A DNA stretch of 64,000 bases from Misgurnus anguillicaudatus (GCF_027580225.2 NC_073361.2:27235001-27299000); one strand, 5' to 3'; positions 23,363 through 35,552 are shown, counted from the stretch's first letter. Numbers and translations are program-made. Notes: a model not told the origin generated them from the letters alone.

Positions 23363-23885
23363 TAGGGCTGGGTATCGATTCAGATGTTCCAGATCGATTC
23401 GATTTCGATTCACAAGCTATCAAATCGATTCAATTTCGATTCTCTGTTCGGTTTACGATTCCGATTCTCGGATAGATTTTTATACTCAATTCTCGATTCA
23501 ACTCAATGAATATAGATTTAATACAAATACTATATTTATAAAAAAGAACGGTAAACATAAGTTTACAAGGGTAATTCATCAAAATAAATTAATAGCCACA
23601 AACCTGTATATTAAACTCTTTAATTTTAGGTACACTTGGGTACATTAAAACAGAACCCATCTCTAATTTTCAAATCCATACAATTATGTTAAATACAATA
23701 TACAATTTTGATGCAAGATGAAAAATGTATGCTGAAAAAAGTGAGAACAGTCGCATTCCTTGATCAAACAGGATCAGGTTATTTCATAAAAAAAAAATGA
23801 ATTCGTGGCCTGTGAGAATCGATTTTGAATCGACCACGTAAAAAAACCCGATTAATCGAAAAATCGATTTTTCCCCCCAGCCCTA
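23363..23885. mobile_element. hAT MITE with exact 8-bp duplication CATATGAT
   Basis: Ends TAGGGCTGGGTATCGATT … AATCGATTTTTCCCCCCAGC then CCTA. Flanks 23355-23362 and 23886-23893 are both CATATGAT. The interior is rich in ATCGATT repeats. Non-coding. Confidence 0.95.
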
Positions 23886-24144
23886 CATATGATAACTAAC
23901 TAGTCATAAAGACATTGTGATAAAACCCCATATTAGAAGACAACCTGATTGCATTTTCATGTAAAATTATTAGTTTGTGTTTAACTAAAGAAAAGTCATA
24001 TACACCTGGGATGCCATGAGTGAATTATGTAAGAATTTTCATAATTTGGTGATCTAATATAATATTTTATATAATGTATACAGAAATATAAAATATACTG
24101 TGTATAAGAAAATAAAACCTATTTCATTGCTGTTCCAGCTCTTA

Positions 24145-24510
24145 AAGGGATAGTTCACCCAAAAATTAAAGTTTTGTCATCATTAACTCTCCCTTAATGG
24201 CGGGGGCATGATCTCTGCAAGCCAATGTTGATATTTGAAATCACCTAAACAAACACACCCCTACCCAAATAGACCTTCTTTTGATAGACCCGCCCCACAC
24301 ATACCAACCCAGGCAACAATGTGGATTAGTAGATACGCCCCTTACTGCTGATTGGCTACAAGTGTGTTTTGGTACTCGGCCCGACTCCAAACCTGTTTAA
24401 ATGTCTTTGGTTTGCTGAACACAAATAAAAATATTCTGATATTTTGTAACCAAGATGATCTGGGGCACCATTGACTTTCATGGTAGGAAAAATAATACTA
24501 CTAAATAAAA
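24145..24510. mobile_element. Composite TTAA MITE fragment (AGGGATAGTTCACCC end)
   Basis: Begins TTAAAGGGATAGTTCACCCA and continues after an inserted AGGCGG-type fragment (about 24195-24395) with text typical of this fish repeat (AACCTGTTTAAATGTCTTTG … GAACACAAATAAAAATATT). The right end is not preserved. Confidence 0.5.
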
Positions 24511-24959
24511 CTTTTTACTATCACATTAGACCTGATTAAATGTAACCCTAGCCCTAACTTAAAACCTAACCTTAAAATCTGATTTGGTTTTATGGGAAAG
24601 TTCTTCCAGGCCCAACAGAGATATCGATCCAGGAACATATCTTCTAAGATAATAACATTAAAGCAGTGTACAACTTAAGTATGTACTAACATCAAAGTGT
24701 CTTGGATCTGGTTTAAAGCACAGAGGTCCTTCAACACAATGCACGCAAAGTAGGTTCATTTGTCAGGATAATGACAAAAAGCTTGCTTAGATATAGGAGG
24801 GCACATAAATGCCATTACACAAACACACACTTTAAAGACATAATACACACCCTCTTAAAAAGATTTGATTCACTTGTGTAATTGTGTGTGTGGTGTATGA
24901 AGATTTTAAGAATGAGACCAGCATGATTTCTATCCAAATAAACACATGGAAAATACAAC

Positions 24960-25105
24960 TCGTTGCTGTAGCTTAAATAAAAGAGCATTGCATTAGCAGC
25001 AGTGCAACCGCAACGGTCAAGGGTTCGATTCCCAGAAAAAACACTGATAAATCGCTTAAATGTTGCTTTGGACCAAAGTGCCTTTATGTATCTAATATAA
25101 TCTGC
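24960..25105 (+). repeat. tRNA-derived SINE
   Basis: Head: TTGCTGTAGCTTAAATAAAA; B-box GGTTCGATTCC at 25022-25032; the tail (AGTGCCTTTATGTATCTAAT) is typical of cyprinid tRNA SINEs. The minus frame at 24815-25246 covers it and is a shadow. Confidence 0.7.
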
Positions 25106-26646
25106 TAACAAAGGGATTTCATAAATAATTTCCTCACATTTTAAGAACTCACCCGGCTCACCGTTTGACCTTGACCCCCGGTTGATGGCACGTGCACAGG
25201 AAAGCATCACTGTACACTTCCATATCCTGAATTTGCAAACACTCACAGCATGTTTTCAGCTAAACTGTGATATGTTATCATATTCAGCTGCACAGGAACC
25301 ACTGGCCCAGGCGTTTGGCTCTGTGTCCTACTTAATGAATACAAATTGTAACCTAATTTGAGGTCAGAACGGGATCCAAGGGGATCTACGGTGGTTCAGG
25401 TTTACAGTCGAGTTTGATGAAGTGTTTTGCAACGACCTGAAGAGCGAGAGTACACCAAACAAGTGCAGTACAAAAGTATGTCACGTTTTTGGGGGTGGCA
25501 CTGTGTAGAGGTGGTAATATTTCATTGCACAATTCTCCAGCTGACACAGCTCGACATAGCCGTTGCTGCCCAGCGCCTACACCCGAGGTTTCACATTCCT
25601 CTATTTGTTTGGGATGCTAAGGGACAGTTTTTTAGAAAAAAGGATGATAAACTATTTTAAAGCTTTGTTTCAAAACCTCAACTAAACCCCAAAGGTTGAG
25701 AAAGACCTTAAATCTTGGCAAAGCCTGTCAGCAAAAACAAACACAATCAACTTCGACTTAAGCTGTGGGCGGTATGCAGTGGCTAAAGCTCAAGGCTGGT
25801 AGCTGAAAGGTTGCTGGTTTAATTCCCACAAGGATTGAATGAAATCTTACCGCCCTCATAGTTCATATCAGCGCTGCTTACAGCCTAAGTCAACACTTAT
25901 TTTATATTTAAAAGATGAAACAAGTAATCATTACGAGTAAACAACACAAAAATTACATGCACTCCAGTAAGAATGTGTGTTAATCGAGTAAATAGGGTCA
26001 ATTTTGTTTTTAATTATGAGGTTATTTAAACCATTCAAGCAGATGGTATCTGTTAGGCTCATATCAGAAATCAAAGATCTTTCTCATAGAGACATAGATT
26101 GGTATGAAATAAAATGATTCCCTGGGGACAGAGAATCACAGTTAAATAACATTTAGCAGTGAGGATCAGGCTTGCTCACTTATCCCAAGATGCCCAGACT
26201 GCAACCCTTTCATTCCTAAATCTGGGGCTTTACAGCATGCAACAGTCAGTACATCAATCCTCTCATTCATGTGTGTAATATCACATATAATTAGACAGAA
26301 AAAAAGGAAAATTATATAAGGATTATCCAATGTGTCTGGCTATTTCACAAGCGTTAGGATCAGCAAGAACAGTTCACTAAATGCTTTTCCATTCTGTGCA
26401 ATCTGTCACTGAGATGGTACCCCTTACAAAGAGTCCTCTGAGGTACTAATAGGCACTCTTAGGGTGTACTGTAATATTCGGGGGAATTATTCCTTTTTTA
26501 TTCACTTTTCCAAGACACATTCATTCTCTTATCTGCTCCTGTTAGATGGATGTTACACGCAGCAGGTCAATGTTTTCTTACACCTACAGTATATGCATCA
26601 TTTTCTCATACCAGAGGAGTGCCACCACATTAAATACAGTAAAGAT
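25106..26646. other. Intron 1, no gene seen
   Basis: A weak SINE-like stretch at about 25770-25880. The 77-residue forward frame at 25427-25660 shows no family signature. Confidence 0.4.
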
Positions 26647-27010
26647 CAGAGGTGGAAAGTAACGAATTACATTTACTCACATTACTGTAAATGAGTCGTT
26701 TTTTGTGTACTTTTACTTTTTTGAGTAGTTTTTAAAATCTGTACTTTTACTTTTACTTAAGTATGTTTTGTTTGAAGTATTGTACTTTGCTACATTTTAA
26801 ATCATATCCGTTACTGAGTAAATTTTTTTTTAAAAAGCAAGGTGATAAAGACGCGCAACGGATGATTGATGGGCGGGGGAACGCGCAAACAGAACCATGG
26901 AGACGGACGAGACAGGCCCGCGCTAATGCAGACCCGCCTCAGTTCAAATCTTATGAAAGAAACCCCTGGTCATATTTAAGCGACCACTTTCCATTGACGC
27001 GAAGCGAGTG
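26647..27010 (+). pseudogene. 5' end of an autonomous-type hAT transposon, truncated
   Basis: Starts CAGAGGTGGAAAGTAACGAA, a familiar fish hAT terminus followed by ACTTTTACTTTT-type subterminal repeats. Downstream on the plus strand (about 26935-27000) the frame reads PPQFKSYERNPWSYLSDHFP. This resembles the N-terminal lead-in (NPWPYLxxxF) to the BED zinc finger of hAT transposases. The finger and the catalytic core do not follow, so only the 5' end is left. Confidence 0.5.
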
Positions 27011-27164
27011 TTTCATTCCTATTAAGGGTGGATTCATGCTCTCGAGTACGAAATTGCAGACCGGGTTTTACCGCTCATTTGCACGACGCCTTTTTAATAC
27101 AATGCGCATTATCCTCCGCAGTCTAGCAGCTTCGCGTCCTCGTGAATGCGCAGGTCATTAGACA

Positions 27165-27165
27165 T

Positions 27166-27206
<41 letters not shown>
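27165..27206. repeat. GA microsatellite
   Basis: About 42 bp of (GA)n with one GAAA break. Confidence 0.95.
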
Positions 27207-27208
<2 letters not shown>

Positions 27209-27532
27209 TAAAGGTCTGACATCAGGTACCCAGTTCAGGGAAGCTAGAAGACAATAAACGTGTCAAAAGTATGACATGGCACTCATCTCATTATATGCTC
27301 ATTTAAACTATATGTATAGTTTAATAAAATAATGTATGTTACCAGCAATACATCAATTACAACCTTACTATAGTGATTGTATTTACAAGCTGCTGACCAC
27401 CTTCAAAAGTGCATAACTCACATGTACCATCATTAAATAATTCCATAAATGTTTCTTAGTTTAAAAAAGCTTTTTATTTTATTAACTTTTTGTTATTGCA
27501 CTTTGTTTGTTTAGTTTTGTTTACATTTATTA

Positions 27533-27564
<32 letters not shown>
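27207..27564. other. Intron 1; ends with (AC)n(AT)n at 27532-27564
   Basis: No gene. The dinucleotide run directly abuts the next repeat element. Confidence 0.6.
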
Positions 27565-28486
27565 GAAGAGTTTGGTTCCAAAACGCAATAAACGCCATTT
27601 TTGAAAAAAATGAGTTACTGCCAAAATCAGTATTATATCAGGTCAGTATTTTAATTCTTAATTTTAAGCAAAATCCAATATCCGCCGTGTTATTCTGTCA
27701 TCTTTTCTCCCTTTTTTTCCCAAAACGCAATAAACGCCACTCCTGCTTTTCTACAGAATGCAATAAATCCACTCCAGAAATTACAGCGCACCATTCCACG
27801 CAATGTAAACAATCAATGGCGGCGCGTTAAGTACACAGAATCCTAGTTTTCCTCATCTACTATCTACTTCGTGATCAACAAACAAACAAAAACGAAATAA
27901 TACTTTAATAGCATTGATAAACCTGTGATGGTTTTCTGTGACGGGAAAGAAACGTATATCAACATCTAATAATTTACGCGAGAGGCACTCGGGAGACGAT
28001 CGCTTGTTTTCCCGACAGCATCTAGCTTCTCTTGTGCAAACACATTGACCCCAGGAGATCTTATGAAACACTTTCCATAATTTTACACAAAGTCAATGAG
28101 AATCACAGCTGATCGCTGTAAAAAATGTTAAGCGCTGACGTCAAGTATAACCGCGCAGCAATGACAGTGTTCCTAATATGACAAAGTAAGTGTTTTGATT
28201 AATGCCATTAATGTTTATTTTATAAGTGTGTACAACTGTTCAACTAAATGAATATAAAATGGTAAAGATGAATGCACATTTATACATTGATTGAATAGAT
28301 TTATAGAATTTTGAAAAAAAAAACTTGTCATGGATTTATTGCATTTTGTTAAAAAAAATAATTAGTTTTTATAATAAATCTTTGAAAATCAAGTTATGGA
28401 TTTGAATTTTTTATGTTTTTATAACCTAAAGATGCTATGTGAAAGTTTGTAACAGAAAATAGTGGTTTTCATCTTTTCACTTTCAC
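27565..28486. mobile_element. GAAGAGTTTGG-ended element, copy 1 (right end lost)
   Basis: Starts GAAGAGTTTGGTTCCAAAAC and aligns along its length with 32912-33910. It breaks off at about 28486 (CACTTTC), where Tc1-like sequence begins, so its right terminal repeat is missing. Confidence 0.8.
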
Positions 28487-29335
28487 AAGGAAGCCACTGC
28501 TTACTGAAAAGAACATTGCTGCACACCTGAAGTTTGCAAAATAGCACATTGACACTCCACAGCGGTACTGACAAAATGTTTTGTGGACTGGTACTATTTG
28601 GAAAAAACACACAGCGCTACATCTGGCGTAGAAAGGGAACGGCAACTCATCATGAAAACATCATCCCAACTGTAAAGTATGGTGGAGGAAACATCATGAT
28701 TTGGGCCTGCTTTGCTGCATCAGAGCCTGTCCAGCTTGCAATCATTGAGGGGGAGATGAATTCCCAAGTATATCAGACAATTCTTTAGGATAATGTGAGC
28801 ATGTCTGTACATCAGCTGAAACTGTGTAGAAGGTGGGTGATGCAACAGGACAGCAACCCAAAACACCAAAGCAAGTCCACAACAGAATGGCTTCAGAAAA
28901 ACTAAATGCGCCTTTTGGAGTGGCCAAGTCAAAGCCCAGACCTCAACCCAATAAAGATGCTATGGATTGACTTGAAGAGGGCCATACACATGAGACGTCT
29001 AAAACATATGACAGAGCTAAAGCAGTTCTGCCAGGAAGCATGGGCTAAAATTCCTCCTCAATAATGTGCAGGTCTGATCCACAATACAAGAAGCGCCTGG
29101 TAGCTGACAAGGGGGGTCAACCAGTTATTAATTCTAAGGGTTCACTTACTTTTTCCACTGCCATTTTGAATGTTAAATGAGTGTGTTCAATAAAAACATG
29201 AAAGATCAGATTTTTTTGTGTAATTATTTTTAGACACATGATGTTTGTCAATACCCTTGACCTAGAGATGAAGATCAGATCACAAAAAAACATAAAATTC
29301 CAAAGGTTCACATACTTTTTCTTGCCACTTTATAC
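28487..29335 (+). pseudogene. Tc1-like transposase pseudogene, 3' two-thirds
   Basis: The plus strand encodes degraded Tc1/mariner transposase. At 28534-28788: RRKGTATHHENIIPTVKYGG, then GNIMIWACFAASEPVQLAII, up to a stop. After it come MQQDSNPKHQSKSTTEWLQ and LEWPSQSPDLNPIKMLW, then DLKRAIHMRRLKHMTELKQF. WxQQDxxPxH and WPxxSPDLNPIE are hallmark DDE-domain blocks. The E of the final motif is replaced (NPIK), there are in-frame stops (28786, 28902 region), and the N-terminal DNA-binding part is missing, so it is dead. The element ends with the terminus CACATACTTTTTCTTGCCAC at about 29310-29330. It lies in mmp16 intron 1. Confidence 0.9.
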
Positions 29336-30044
29336 AGCCAATTCCATCTTGATTTGATATTACTGTTTTTAAGCAGCAGGAAGGGTTTTATGGGGACTGA
29401 AGTTACCCCATGGGACCTCTAGAGGGGGAGAGAGTCTTCTGTGGTGGTTTTGGATTTAAGATGCTTGAGGTAGCTTGAAAAAAAGTTGAAACCATTATGA
29501 ACCACAAGTAGGACATGAAATGTTGCCTCTATACAGAACGGAAAGAAATGAACTATGGATATTTGGTGACTGACATAGCATGCATAGTATTCTTAATCCT
29601 ACTATGGAAGTCAATGGGGCTTCTGATCATTTTGGTTACAAACATTCCTAAAAATATATTCCTTTGTATTAAAAAAATATACAGGTTTGTAACAACATCA
29701 GAGTAAATGATGACAGAATTTTCTTCTTTGTGTGAACTATCTCTTTAACTGCATTGCATTAACAGCGCAAAGGTCATGAGTTTGATCCCCAGGTAACGTC
29801 ATACTGTAAAATTACAAATTCTGTCTTAAATTCAAACGAATTGATTCAACCTGTTACATTGTTACTTCAATGTGCATAATTTATGATATTTTATAAATAT
29901 ATTTATACTTGGGTCAGTAAGCAGTCCTTTAAATGATTTTGCAACTTACAACTGTAAAAATGTAAGAGTTTGTAGTTATTTTGCTATCAAATAAACATTT
30001 ATTTGCTGTTAACAATGGTCTTGATTTACAATAAAGCACATGAT
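29336..30044. other. Intron 1, SINE fragment only
   Basis: A tRNA-SINE head fragment at about 29745-29800 (GCATTGCATTAACAGCGCAA … TTTGATCCCCAG). No gene. Confidence 0.45.
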
Positions 30045-30262
30045 AAAAATAACCCAGCAAAAATAACCCAAAACCCAGAATATTAATCCCATAAATGGTT
30101 AAAATGACTACATGTTGGGTTTTCTCAACAACCCAACCTACTGGGTTAAAATGTGTTACCCAACGTGTTGGGTTACTTTAACCCAGCATGTGTTCTGTCC
30201 AATATTTACCCAGCGCTGGGTTGCCAATTGGGTTGTTTTTAACCCAACCATTTTTAGAGTGT
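30045..30262. mobile_element. CACTA/EnSpm-like MITE fragment ('AACCCA' repeats)
   Basis: Many 'AACCCA(g/a)' and 'TGGGTT' units and a right end ATTTTTAGAGTGTA, the inverted form of TACACTCTAAAAAT. The left terminus is eroded. Confidence 0.6.
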
Positions 30263-30774
30263 ACTGATTTAAAAAAATATTAATTTAAGATTAATTAAAT
30301 ACTGTTGGTTGCTCTAAATAAACCAATTAAACCAATCTGCCAAATGCATGTAAATGTATTTCATTCTGCACATAGGCATTACAGGTCATCACATTTCATC
30401 TAATACAGACCAGGACAGACCTGACGCACTATACGTGTTCTGCTCACCGAACTCCACCAGTAAACCTCACAGCTTAAGCGCTTCATAGACCACCGGCTAA
30501 CAAGCCGAACGAGACCTAATTAGCCTCATAGAAACATCAAAGCTTAACCCTAAAGGCCGCCTGAACGCTTCATTACGCCCTCAGTGGGAGGATGTGACCA
30601 TGGCAACACATACAGACTGTTACTGTCAAAGACAGCAGGCAAATAAGAGTCTGTTGGGTAGTTTAAACCTTGTTTTGTGGTTGTCCAAAACACATCTTAT
30701 GTAATCATATCTTAAGAGTATTCAATTGTATTAATGTGCATTACAAGATACACATTTTATCAGTATGTGTTCCC

Positions 30775-30928
30775 TAGATTCGAACTCATGACCTTTTTGC
30801 ACTGCCAAAGGAATGCTCTACCACTGAGCTGTACATTTGAGTGCTATCTCTGTGCATTGTAGCTCTGCTTGTTGGCAGAGCATTGTGTTTGCAACAAAAC
30901 GGCACTGGTTCGATCCCACATGCTGATT
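30775..30928. repeat. Two tRNA-like SINE heads, facing opposite ways
   Basis: The minus-strand copy at about 30775-30838 ends in GGTTCGAA-type text (plus strand ATTCGAACTCATGACC … CCACTGAGCT). A plus-strand copy at about 30850-30920 reads GTAGCTCTGCTTGTTGGCAG … CACTGGTTCGATCCCAC. Confidence 0.55.
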
Positions 30929-30935
30929 TAAAAAG

Positions 30936-32443
30936 TAGTGATGCACCGATGTATCGGCTGCCGATATTTATCGGCCGATTTTTTAATGTATTTGAAACCA
31001 TCGGCATATCGGCAATAGCATGAGAAAGGCCGATACCGATTGTTTATTAATTAACCACATAAAGGCAATGAGTTGCATGTCTGTTGTTCAATTAAAATGA
31101 TTTAATGTTCTGGCGTGCACTACACCTAAGCACCGACAGAAAACCTTTGTTGAGCTGGCTCAAATGTCTTAAACAATAAAAGTAACAGTCTGCACTTAAG
31201 TGGGGGAAAAGAAGTCCAACTTTTTTGAAGTAGCAATATTTATATTCTGTTTAAAGCAATAGCACTGGCATTATTTATGTTTATTAAAGAAATCCATTAT
31301 ATAAAAAAAAATGGGTTAATGTTGTTAAAGGGATAGTTCGGCCAAACCGATATTAAACCCATGATTTACTCACCCCCAAGCTGTCCGAGTTGTATATGTC
31401 CATCGTTTTTCAGACAAACACATTTTCGGATATTTTAGAAAATATTTTAGATCTTTCTGTTGATTAAATATAAGTTTACGGGGTCCAGCCATAGTCCACG
31501 ACCTTCAAGTACAAAAAAAGTGCGTCCATCCTTCACAAATTAAATCCAAACGGCTCCAGGATGATAAACAAAGGTCTTCTGAGGGTAATCCGTGCGGTGT
31601 TGTTGTAGAAATATCCATATTTAAAATTTTATTAACGTAATTAACTACCTTCCGGTACCGCCGCAATCTTAGTCTCATGCGCATTCAGGATGAGCGCTTA
31701 CGCAGTGTAAAGAAGTTTCTCTGCTGCTGCTCTGTCCCCCCGCCCACCGAATTTGTCATACGTCACTAAGACAAGTGCGTACACTACACTAATACTCTCT
31801 CCTGAGTCTAAGATGGCGGCACTACCGGAAGGTAGTTAATTACGTTAATAAAATTTTAAATATGGATATTTCTACAACAACACCGCACGGATTACCCTCA
31901 GAAGACCTTTGTTTATTATCCTGGAGCCGTTTGGATTTAATTTGTGAAGGATGGACGCACTTTTTTTGTACTTGAAGGTCGTGGACTATGGCTGGACCCC
32001 GTAAACTTACATTTAATCAACAGAAAGATCTAAAATATTTTCTAAAATATCCGAAAATGTGTTTGTCTGAAAAACGATGGACATATGCAACTCGGACAGC
32101 TTGGGGGTTAGTAAATCATGGGTTTAATATCATTTTTGGCCGAACTATCCCTTTAATAAAAGAAATGCTGAATAGCAAAAACCAACTTTGAAGGTTGTCA
32201 TGTTGTCTTATTATATTTGTTTTAGCTTAATTTGTGCCTCTCTTATTGTGTTGGTCAGTTGAATGTTAATTAGATCCAATCCATGTTCAGTAAAAATAAT
32301 TTGATGCAGAAATAAACTAGCTAATAGACCAACTGTATAGTATTGTATGCAAGTGTTTAATGTCGGTATCGGCATCGGTATCGGCCAGTTGTTATCTGTT
32401 TAAATCGGTATCGGGCCAAAAAAATCCTATCGGTTCATCCCTA
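30936..32443. mobile_element. hAT MITE with exact 8-bp duplication TTAAAAAG, hosting a foldback
   Basis: Ends TAGTGATGCACCGATGTATC … CCTATCGGTTCATCCCTA. Flanks 30928-30935 and 32444-32451 are both TTAAAAAG. Subterminal 'ATCGGCATCGGTATCGGCC' repeats. The middle is occupied by the foldback element 31329-32152. Confidence 0.95.
31329..32152. mobile_element. Foldback element, two 344-bp near-perfect arms, TTAA target
   Basis: Left arm 31329-31672 and right arm 31808-32152 are near-exact inverted copies around a loop of about 135 bp. Ends AGGGATAGTTCGGCC … GGCCGAACTATCCCT with TTAA at 31325-31328 and 32153-32156. Such long intact arms indicate a young or recently homogenised copy. The 67-residue frame at 31988 is arm sequence. 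Confidence 0.93.
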
Positions 32444-32911
32444 TTAAAAAGTACTCTAAATTCACACTTTGAATAAATGTGTAAATGTTTTAATGTTTAA
32501 GTGGCACCTTTAAAAGTTACAGGATGTAGACAGGCTACCACAATGTGAAATCTAATTAACAAATGAGCTTTAGACATCAACAAGCAAACATTTATTTACT
32601 ACAATTTTATTTCATGTTAGAAACATGAAAAAGTTGACATGTATACATGCTATTTATTTTACTGTCAGCTAACCTCCAAAGTAAATGCACAGGGATTGTA
32701 TCACTGACAGCGAAGGATACATCTATACTGCTTTCAAAAAACTGACTGGATAAAATTTCCAAGTTGACATGATGGATTGTTGTTTCAACTTTTATACAGC
32801 TAAAAGTATGCTTGAATGTACTAAAAGTATACTTAAATACTAGCTAGTAGGTCATTTATAGTACATTATTTTTTGTGCAAAATAAAAGTGTAAAAGTTAT
32901 ACACTACAAAT

Positions 32912-33910
32912 GAAGAGTTTGGTTCCAAAACGCGATAAACGCCATTTTTGAAAAAAAATGAGTTACTGCCAAAATCAGTATTATATCAGGTCAGTAGTTA
33001 AAAGTAAATAATTAATTTTACGCAAAATCCAATACCCGCCGTAATATTCTATCATCTTTTCTCCCTTTTTCCCAAAATGCGACAAACGGCACTGCTCCTT
33101 TTTTACAGAACGCAATAAATCCATTCCTGATATTACAGCCCACCAGTCACACAATGTAAACAAACATGGCGGCGCGCTGAGTACACAGAATCCTAGTTTT
33201 CCTCATCTACTTTTTACTTCGTGATCAACAAACAAAACAAAATAATACTTTAATTGCATTGCTAAACCTGTGATGGTTTTCTGTGATGGGAAAGAAACGT
33301 AAGCCATCAACATCTAATAATTTCCGCGAGAGGCACTCGGTTGCTTGTTCTCCAGACAGCATCAAGCTTCTGTCATGCTAAAACATTAACCCCAGAGGAT
33401 CTTATGAAAACTTTATATTATTTTACTCAAAGTCAACGAAAATCGAGCGGGACCAAAACATTTTACAGCTGATCGCTGTGAAAATGTAAAGAGACGATGT
33501 CAAGTATAACCGCAGCAATGTTTTCTTAATATAACAAAGTAAGTGTTTTGGTTAATGCCATTAATGTTTATTTTTTTGGTCATTGTATACCACTAGTCAA
33601 CTAAATAAATATAAAATGGTAAAGATGAATGCACATTTATACATTGATTTAATAGATTTATAGCATTTTGAAATAAAAAACTGTCATGGATTTATTGCAT
33701 TTTGTGGAAAAAAGAATTAGTTTTTATAATAAATCTTTGAAAATCAAGTTATGGATTTGATTTTTTTATGTTTTTATAACATAAAGATGCTATGTGAAAG
33801 TTTGTAACAGAAAATAGTGGTTTTCATCTTGTCACTTTCTTGGTATAGAAAACACGTTTTTACCGAAATTTGTCAAAATGGATTTATTGCGTTTTGGAAC
33901 CAAACTCTTC
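32912..33910. mobile_element. GAAGAGTTTGG-ended element, copy 2, complete
   Basis: 999 bp bounded by inverted ends GAAGAGTTTGGTTCCAAAAC … GTTTTGGAACCAAACTCTTC. No coding region. The internal 'AACGC(a/g)ATAAACG' phrases recur as in copy 1. It is inserted in a block with many GTATACTTAAATAC-type units (about 32800-34165), which resumes after it. Confidence 0.85.
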
Positions 33911-34184
33911 AAGTATACTATGTAGTTCTACTTCTGTAGTACTTCAGTGCACTTGAAAAAGTATACTAAATACCAATACTTCAATTGATCTTGAGTGTAT
34001 TGAAATAAATTGTGTTTTAAAATAGCACAGTACATTTAGACCATTCACTTTTTCCTTTAAAGTACTACAGACTCATTTTGGTATATTAAGTACAAACTAG
34101 TGTGTAAAAATAGTACATTTGCTAAATGTACTTAAATAAAGTGCATTTTAGTGCACTTTTTTACCTGGGCCCTGAAGGCAACAA

Positions 34185-34385
34185 TCCACCTTGAACTTAC
34201 ATTTATACATTTTGCAGACTTTTAACTGTAAGTGACTTACAGTGCATTACAACGTTACAACATTTAAAAAAATTTTTATCAGTGTGTTACCTGGGTTCAA
34301 ACCCATGACCTCTTGCGTTGCTAACACAATGCACTACTACCCCTGAGCTATACAGGAACACAAACCTGTATAGCTCAAATCTTAC
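34185..34385 (-). repeat. tRNA-derived SINE, nearly complete
   Basis: On the minus strand: a tRNA-like head (TAGCTCAGGGGTAGTAGTGC … GCAAGAGGTCATGGGTTTG) and a tail with TTACACTTAA/CTGCAAAATGTATAAATG-type text. A second, palindromic match of the head lies at 34362-34376. Confidence 0.7.
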
Positions 34386-35130
34386 AGGAATTCGTAACTA
34401 TTTTACAAGGTAGCTAATTTTTAGGAATTCATATGATGTAATCATACAAAAACATACAATTATTTTAAAAAGAAATAATGAAGCCCCACCCCTAAACCCA
34501 ATGTCACTGAGGGCGTAAGCAGATCATACAGAAACAAACGAATGAGATGGTACGAAATCATACAAATTAGAAATCTTATAAAATAGTTACAAACTTTCAT
34601 GTAATTGTGTTAAACGATCTTTAAGAGAAACGGCTTTGTTTTGTATGTATTTCTCAGCACATGGCGTGGCTTATACTAAAAAAAAAAAACATTTTCACAC
34701 AGTGGTGCTCAACTTTTGTCTCTTTTACAGTAGCTTATCTGTGCCACCAGATGCATTTGATCTCTTGCGTCACACTAAGTGAGTAAAGTGTCTGTAAAGG
34801 CAATTACTCCCTGGTATCCATTTTCACACGCACTAAATTATTCATCCAAACACATAGCAAACCATCATACGGCACATGGGGTCTCCATGGAGACCCTCTC
34901 CTTTATAAACCCTCTGTCAAATGCCGCTGACAGGCTTGGTCAAATGGCAAATAATGTCAAAGTCCTCCTAACAGATTTTGCTCACTTTTAACCTCTCAAC
35001 CAAATTCCAAATAAAGACATTTTTATTAATTTGCAGTTTGTTCCCTTAGATCCACGAGAGAGAGGTTTGTGTCTGATTCTGTTTGTTCAGAATTTAATAA
35101 GAAAAAACTAGGAATAAAAATGGAACTTAA
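34386..35130. other. Intron 1, no gene seen
   Basis: AT-rich. The short forward frame at 34779-34991 has no supported identity. Confidence 0.4.
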
Positions 35131-35548
35131 ATGAAAACACCATTTTTCAATATTTCTTACCTCAGGTTAGACAAATGAATACATACCTTTTTTCAATGCG
35201 TGCACTTTTACTTTTTGAACAGCGCCTCCTGAATATGTTAGCATTTAGCCTAGCCCCATTCATTCCTTAGGATCCAAACAAAAGTTTTATTTTGTGCAAC
35301 CATACTTACTCATGTAACTACTCATGTAACAGTCTTTAAATAGAGAAAACATGGAAGTTTTTGGTGGCTTCTAAATTCATCCCTGTTTGGATCCTAAGGA
35401 ATGAATGGGGCTAGGCTAAATGCTAACACATTCACAAGGTGCTGTACAAAGATTAAAAGTGCATGCATTGAAAAAGATAGGGATGTATTAATTTGTCTAA
35501 GTTGAGGTAAGAACATAGTAAAATATTGAAAAACGGTGGCGTTTTCCT
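35131..35548. mobile_element. Foldback MITE with TTAA target
   Basis: Inverted arms (ATGAAAACACCATTTTTCAA … CTATTGAAAAACGGTGGCG-type right end) with a strongly matched inner block GGATCCAAAC / GTTTGGATCC next to CCTAGCCCCATTCATTCC. TTAA at 35127-35130 and 35549-35552. Confidence 0.8.
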
Positions 35549-35552
35549 TTAA

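Noticed and set aside
24960..25105. Functional tRNA gene
   Set aside because: B-box is good but the cloverleaf is degenerate and a SINE tail follows; same for 54765-54900, 34185-34385 and 13446-13530.
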